This document shows, piece after piece, positions 5,704 to 7,550 of a DNA stretch of 7,550 nt. Made by a program: the position numbers and the translations under genes. The stretch covers positions 1-7,550 of the forward strand of contig CAMLRG010000237.1 of assembly GCA_946482335.1 (NCBI GenBank), in the 5' to 3' direction. Every line of letters begins with the position of its first letter. Position 1 is the first letter of the stretch. Below the pieces are notes generated by a model. The model saw nothing but the letters and a program-made list of their open reading frames with translations. It had not been told where the DNA came from and did not search any database. Origin of the DNA: an uncultured Duganella sp. (GTDB lineage Bacteria > Pseudomonadota > Gammaproteobacteria > Burkholderiales > Burkholderiaceae).

Positions 5704-6801
5704 TCAGCGTACCGTCTTGATGTAGTCGATCATCGCCGCCATTTCTTCTTCGCTCAGTGGGTTGGGCGGCATGATGTCCGGATAGCCCTTGACCACGGAG
5801 GCCTTGGGGTCGTTGATCGCTTGCTTCAGGTAGGCTTCATCCACCGCCACGGTGGCGCCGCCTTCCAGCGCTTCCTGCTTGCCAAACAAGCCTTTCCAGG
5901 TCGGGCCCACGCCAGGCGCACCGTCCACGCTGTGGCAGGCCACGCAACCTTTGGATTGTGCGATCAGGCGGCCTAGTTTGCCCGGCTCGGGCGGCCCACC
6001 CACGCCACCCGGCGCTTGCAGGCCACTGAACGTGGGCTGCCTGGCCAGCCAGGCGTCGTAAGCCGCCTGCTCGTCCACCACCACGGCGCTGCGCATATTC
6101 GAGTGCCCGACGCCGCACAGCTGGGCGCACAGCACCTCGAAGCGCCCGAGCTGGGTCGGCGTCAGCCAGAAGTTGGTCACCAGCCCCGGCACCATATTCA
6201 TGCGGGTGCGGAATTGCGGCACGTAAAAGTCATGCAGCACGTCCTGCGCCCGTAGCAGGACCTTGACCGGCTGGTTGATGGGGATATGGATTTCGCTGCC
6301 GTCGACCAGCACATCGTCCTGGCCCGACGGATCCTCCGGGTTGATGCCGAAGGGATTGGTGGCATTGATGAAGCGCACGTCGGTCGAGCCGAGCTTGCCA
6401 TCCTTGCCCGGCAAACGGTAATGCCAGTCCCACTGTTTGCCCATCACTTCGAATACGCTGGCGTTCGGCGGCGGGTCGATCAGCTTGGCATACACATGCA
6501 AGCCCGGTGCCAGCATCGCCACGATGCCCAGCGACGTAGCGCCGATCAGCCACCACTCCAGCTTGCGGTTATGCGATTCGGCCGCCGCGCGATGGCCTTC
6601 GCGGTGGCGGAACTTGACCACGGCATAGGCGACGAACAGGTGGATGATGATGAACAGGGCGGCGCAGATCACGAGCGTGATCATCAACGCATCGTCCATC
6701 GCCTGCCAGTTGGAAGCGATGGGAGTCAGCCACCAGGGGCTGAGCCAATGAAAAATAACTGCGCCAAGAACAATCAGGATGAGGGAGATTGCCAACGCCA
6801 T
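5704..6801 (-). CDS. coxB: Cytochrome c oxidase subunit II with fused cytochrome c domain (caa3 type)
   Basis: This subunit of 365 residues takes electrons and passes them to subunit I. Three hydrophobic segments lie at about 2-20, 38-62 and 83-105; the cupredoxin domain follows in the periplasm. The binuclear CuA site is complete: His190 (LHDFYVPQF), then C225-AQL-C229-GVG-H233-SN-M236, with Gln227 where many family members have Glu. The aromatic patch GKQWDWHY (121-128) is the electron entry region. After a Gly/Pro linker (264-274) comes a class I cytochrome c domain with haem motif CVACH (286-290) and probable axial Met344 (DIMPPNPLS). The fusion lets the enzyme carry its own cytochrome c. 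The start at 6801 keeps the first helix seen in homologues, but its Shine-Dalgarno is weak (GGGC, distant). It corresponds to coxM of coxMNOP clusters. Confidence 0.97.
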   Translation of the reverse strand: MALAISLILIVLGAVIFHWLSPWWLTPIASNWQAMDDALMITLVICAALFIIIHLFVAYAVVKFRHREGHRAAAESHNRKLEWWLIGATSLGIVAMLAPGLHVYAKLIDPPPNASVFEVMGKQWDWHYRLPGKDGKLGSTDVRFINATNPFGINPEDPSGQDDVLVDGSEIHIPINQPVKVLLRAQDVLHDFYVPQFRTRMNMVPGLVTNFWLTPTQLGRFEVLCAQLCGVGHSNMRSAVVVDEQAAYDAWLARQPTFSGLQAPGGVGGPPEPGKLGRLIAQSKGCVACHSVDGAPGVGPTWKGLFGKQEALEGGATVAVDEAYLKQAINDPKASVVKGYPDIMPPNPLSEEEMAAMIDYIKTVR

Positions 6802-6844
6802 AATGATTAAGCCCGGTTAGTTATGGGAAAACTACACACGGCTA

Positions 6845-6866
6845 CGCCCCGCTCGCTGGCGGGGCG
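6845..6866. other. GC-rich hairpin between the first operon gene and coxB
   Basis: A perfect 8-bp stem CGCCCCGC/GCGGGGCG (6845-6852 with 6859-6866) has a 6-base loop, in the 81-bp gap between the 167-residue gene and coxB. On the minus strand no immediate T run follows; TTTT comes only about 12 bases later. It is more likely an RNA processing or stabilising element, or a partial attenuator, than a full terminator. The rest of the gap shows no clear promoter. Confidence 0.6.
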
Positions 6867-6882
6867 CATTGAAAGGGCTTAT

Positions 6883-7386
6883 TCACTCGCGTTTTTCTGG
6901 CCTCTCAAGCATGCGGTAAAACATGGCACAGCAAGCGCCGAACAGCACGTGGGCGCCAAAGGTGGCCCAACCGCGCAAATCGGCAAACCAGGTAAAGGCG
7001 CCGGACATGCCATAGAAGTTCAGCACATACAGCAGGACGCCGAACGCGGCGCCGGTCGCCATCACCAGGCCCATGCTCGAATCGAGCTGGAACGGGGCGA
7101 TGATCGCCGCCAGCATCATGGCAAAAGTGATCCCGAGGATATAGTGGACGGCCAGCGCTGCGATCACGACGGACAGGTCGTAGCCGGTGGATTGCAATAC
7201 GTCCCAGCCCATGACCATCGCCGCCACCATCCGGGTTGTCAGCCAGCGGTCACCGCCTTGCGCAGTGGCCCACATCAACTCCAGCAACATCAGGATACCG
7301 CCGGCTCCGAAACCGGCGATGGCTGCGGCGGTCCAATCAGCCTGGCGCGCCACCCAGCGATGCGATTGCAGCATGCGAAGTTCCAT
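6883..7386 (-). CDS. Putative four-helix membrane protein at the head of the oxidase operon
   Basis: This 167-residue protein has predicted membrane helices at about 19-42, 70-98, 105-125 and 140-159, separated by short loops, with a basic N-terminus and a charged C-terminal tail (ERPEKRE). I recognise no catalytic motif. It has scattered polar or possible ligand residues within or near helices: Glu36, His81, Asn123, His146 and a CysCys pair at 151-152. The start at 7386 has an excellent Shine-Dalgarno, AGGAGG (7392-7397), and a candidate promoter just upstream. It is the first gene before coxB with an 81-bp gap, so it is probably cotranscribed. Small membrane proteins with this look near coxMNOP-type genes have been labelled 'sodium:proline symporter'; I recall this only loosely, and four helices are too few for a real symporter. 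A role in oxidase assembly or as an extra subunit is inference from position only. Confidence 0.8.
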   Translation of the reverse strand: MELRMLQSHRWVARQADWTAAAIAGFGAGGILMLLELMWATAQGGDRWLTTRMVAAMVMGWDVLQSTGYDLSVVIAALAVHYILGITFAMMLAAIIAPFQLDSSMGLVMATGAAFGVLLYVLNFYGMSGAFTWFADLRGWATFGAHVLFGACCAMFYRMLERPEKRE

Positions 7387-7415
7387 GACTTCCTCCTGTG
7401 CAGGGTCCGTAACTC

Positions 7416-7444
7416 ATATTAGTACGCAAACCACGAAGATGCAA
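7416..7444 (-). promoter_or_regulatory. Candidate sigma70-type promoter of the oxidase operon
   Basis: On the minus strand TTGCAT (7439-7444) and TAATAT (7416-7421) are spaced by 17 bp; each matches the consensus at four of six positions. The predicted start, near 7409, leaves a leader of about 22 bases that carries the AGGAGG ribosome site of the first gene. It is the only good candidate in the 109-bp gap between the third tRNA-Glu and the operon. I see no recognisable FNR or other operator. Confidence 0.45.
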
Positions 7445-7453
7445 AGGAGATAA

Positions 7454-7464
7454 GCTTGCACGCT
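7454..7464. repeat. 11-bp inverted repeat, right copy
   Basis: GCTTGCACGCT is the exact reverse complement of 2211-2221. It lies 31 bases downstream (in the tRNA direction) of the third tRNA-Glu and upstream of the oxidase promoter. The surrounding bases (TAAAAAGCGTGC on the minus strand) also resemble GTAAAAGCGTGC at 2187-2198. Significance is uncertain. Confidence 0.4.
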
Positions 7465-7495
7465 TTTTAGGCAGTCTTAATTTGAAGTAAAAGAG

Positions 7496-7550
7496 TGGCG
7501 TCCCCACGGGGATTCGAACCCCGGTACTCACCGTGAAAGGGTGATGTCCT
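7496..7550 (-). tRNA. tRNA-Glu(TTC), copy 3 (5' part outside the window)
   Basis: The 3' 55 bases of a tRNA-Glu are present, including encoded CCA (7496-7498), acceptor 3' strand, T-arm, anticodon arm with TTC, and part of the D-arm. They are identical to the two complete copies; by their length the 5' end should fall 21 bases past the window. Identity stops exactly at the CCA, and the bases downstream differ from those after copies 1 and 2. No terminator hairpin follows it, so transcription may continue toward the oxidase operon. Confidence 0.95.

Noticed and set aside
6845..6866. Hairpin considered as the operon terminator
   Set aside because: There is no T tract next to the stem on either strand, and the following gene is in the same direction and functionally connected by the oxidase context.
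7386..7442. FNR/ANR-type or other oxygen-responsive operator before the oxidase operon
   Set aside because: No TTGAT-N4-ATCAA-like palindrome could be found in the promoter gap.
1..7550. CRISPR array, insertion sequence, integrase, toxin-antitoxin or defence genes
   Set aside because: No short regularly spaced repeats other than tRNA genes, no transposase or recombinase motifs, and no spare coding space; intergenic gaps are all under 130 bases.

Overview
The window looks like the chromosome of a betaproteobacterium, most likely of the Oxalobacteraceae (Janthinobacterium/Massilia/Duganella type). The grounds are high GC, an arginine-32-type EF-P next to its rhamnosyltransferase EarP, CCA-encoding tRNA genes, and the protein sequences as I remember that group. 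The genus is inferred. Every gene I can support lies on the minus strand, so transcription runs from high to low coordinates.

Left part (1-1956): the first 16 codons of a protein with a Tat-type signal (1-50), a rho-independent terminator (134-160), efp (179-754) and earP (820-1956). EarP attaches rhamnose to Arg32 of EF-P, and modified EF-P rescues ribosomes stalled on polyproline. Enzyme and substrate are therefore neighbours in one transcription direction. A TATAAT box lies in the loop of a perfect 6-bp inverted repeat between them, so efp may also have its own promoter.

Middle-left (1969-2231): two identical tRNA-Glu(TTC) genes in tandem, with a 17-bp-spaced sigma70-like promoter whose -35 box lies inside the end of the preceding oxidase gene. 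A terminator follows the tRNAs directly in front of earP.

Right part (2223-7386): a compact six-gene operon for a caa3-type haem-copper cytochrome c oxidase. In transcription order it holds a 167-residue four-helix membrane protein of unknown function, subunit II with a fused cytochrome c domain, subunit I with all proton-channel and metal-ligand residues, two different subunit III proteins in tandem, and a small subunit IV. Junctions in the last four genes are tight (an 11-bp gap, an ATGA overlap, gaps of 3 and 9 bp), mostly with good Shine-Dalgarno sequences. Haem A synthesis and CuB insertion genes are absent here and must be supplied from elsewhere. The layout resembles the alternative oxidase cluster coxMNOP of Bradyrhizobium more than a housekeeping coxBA-ctaG-coxC locus.

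Right edge (7496-7550): a third tRNA-Glu(TTC), cut by the window end and identical to the other two over the 55 visible bases. The oxidase operon is thus bracketed by directly repeated tRNA-Glu genes. This is the most unusual feature of the layout and suggests insertion into, or rearrangement within, a tRNA-Glu array. No integrase, transposase, CRISPR array or clearly new defence-like system is visible.
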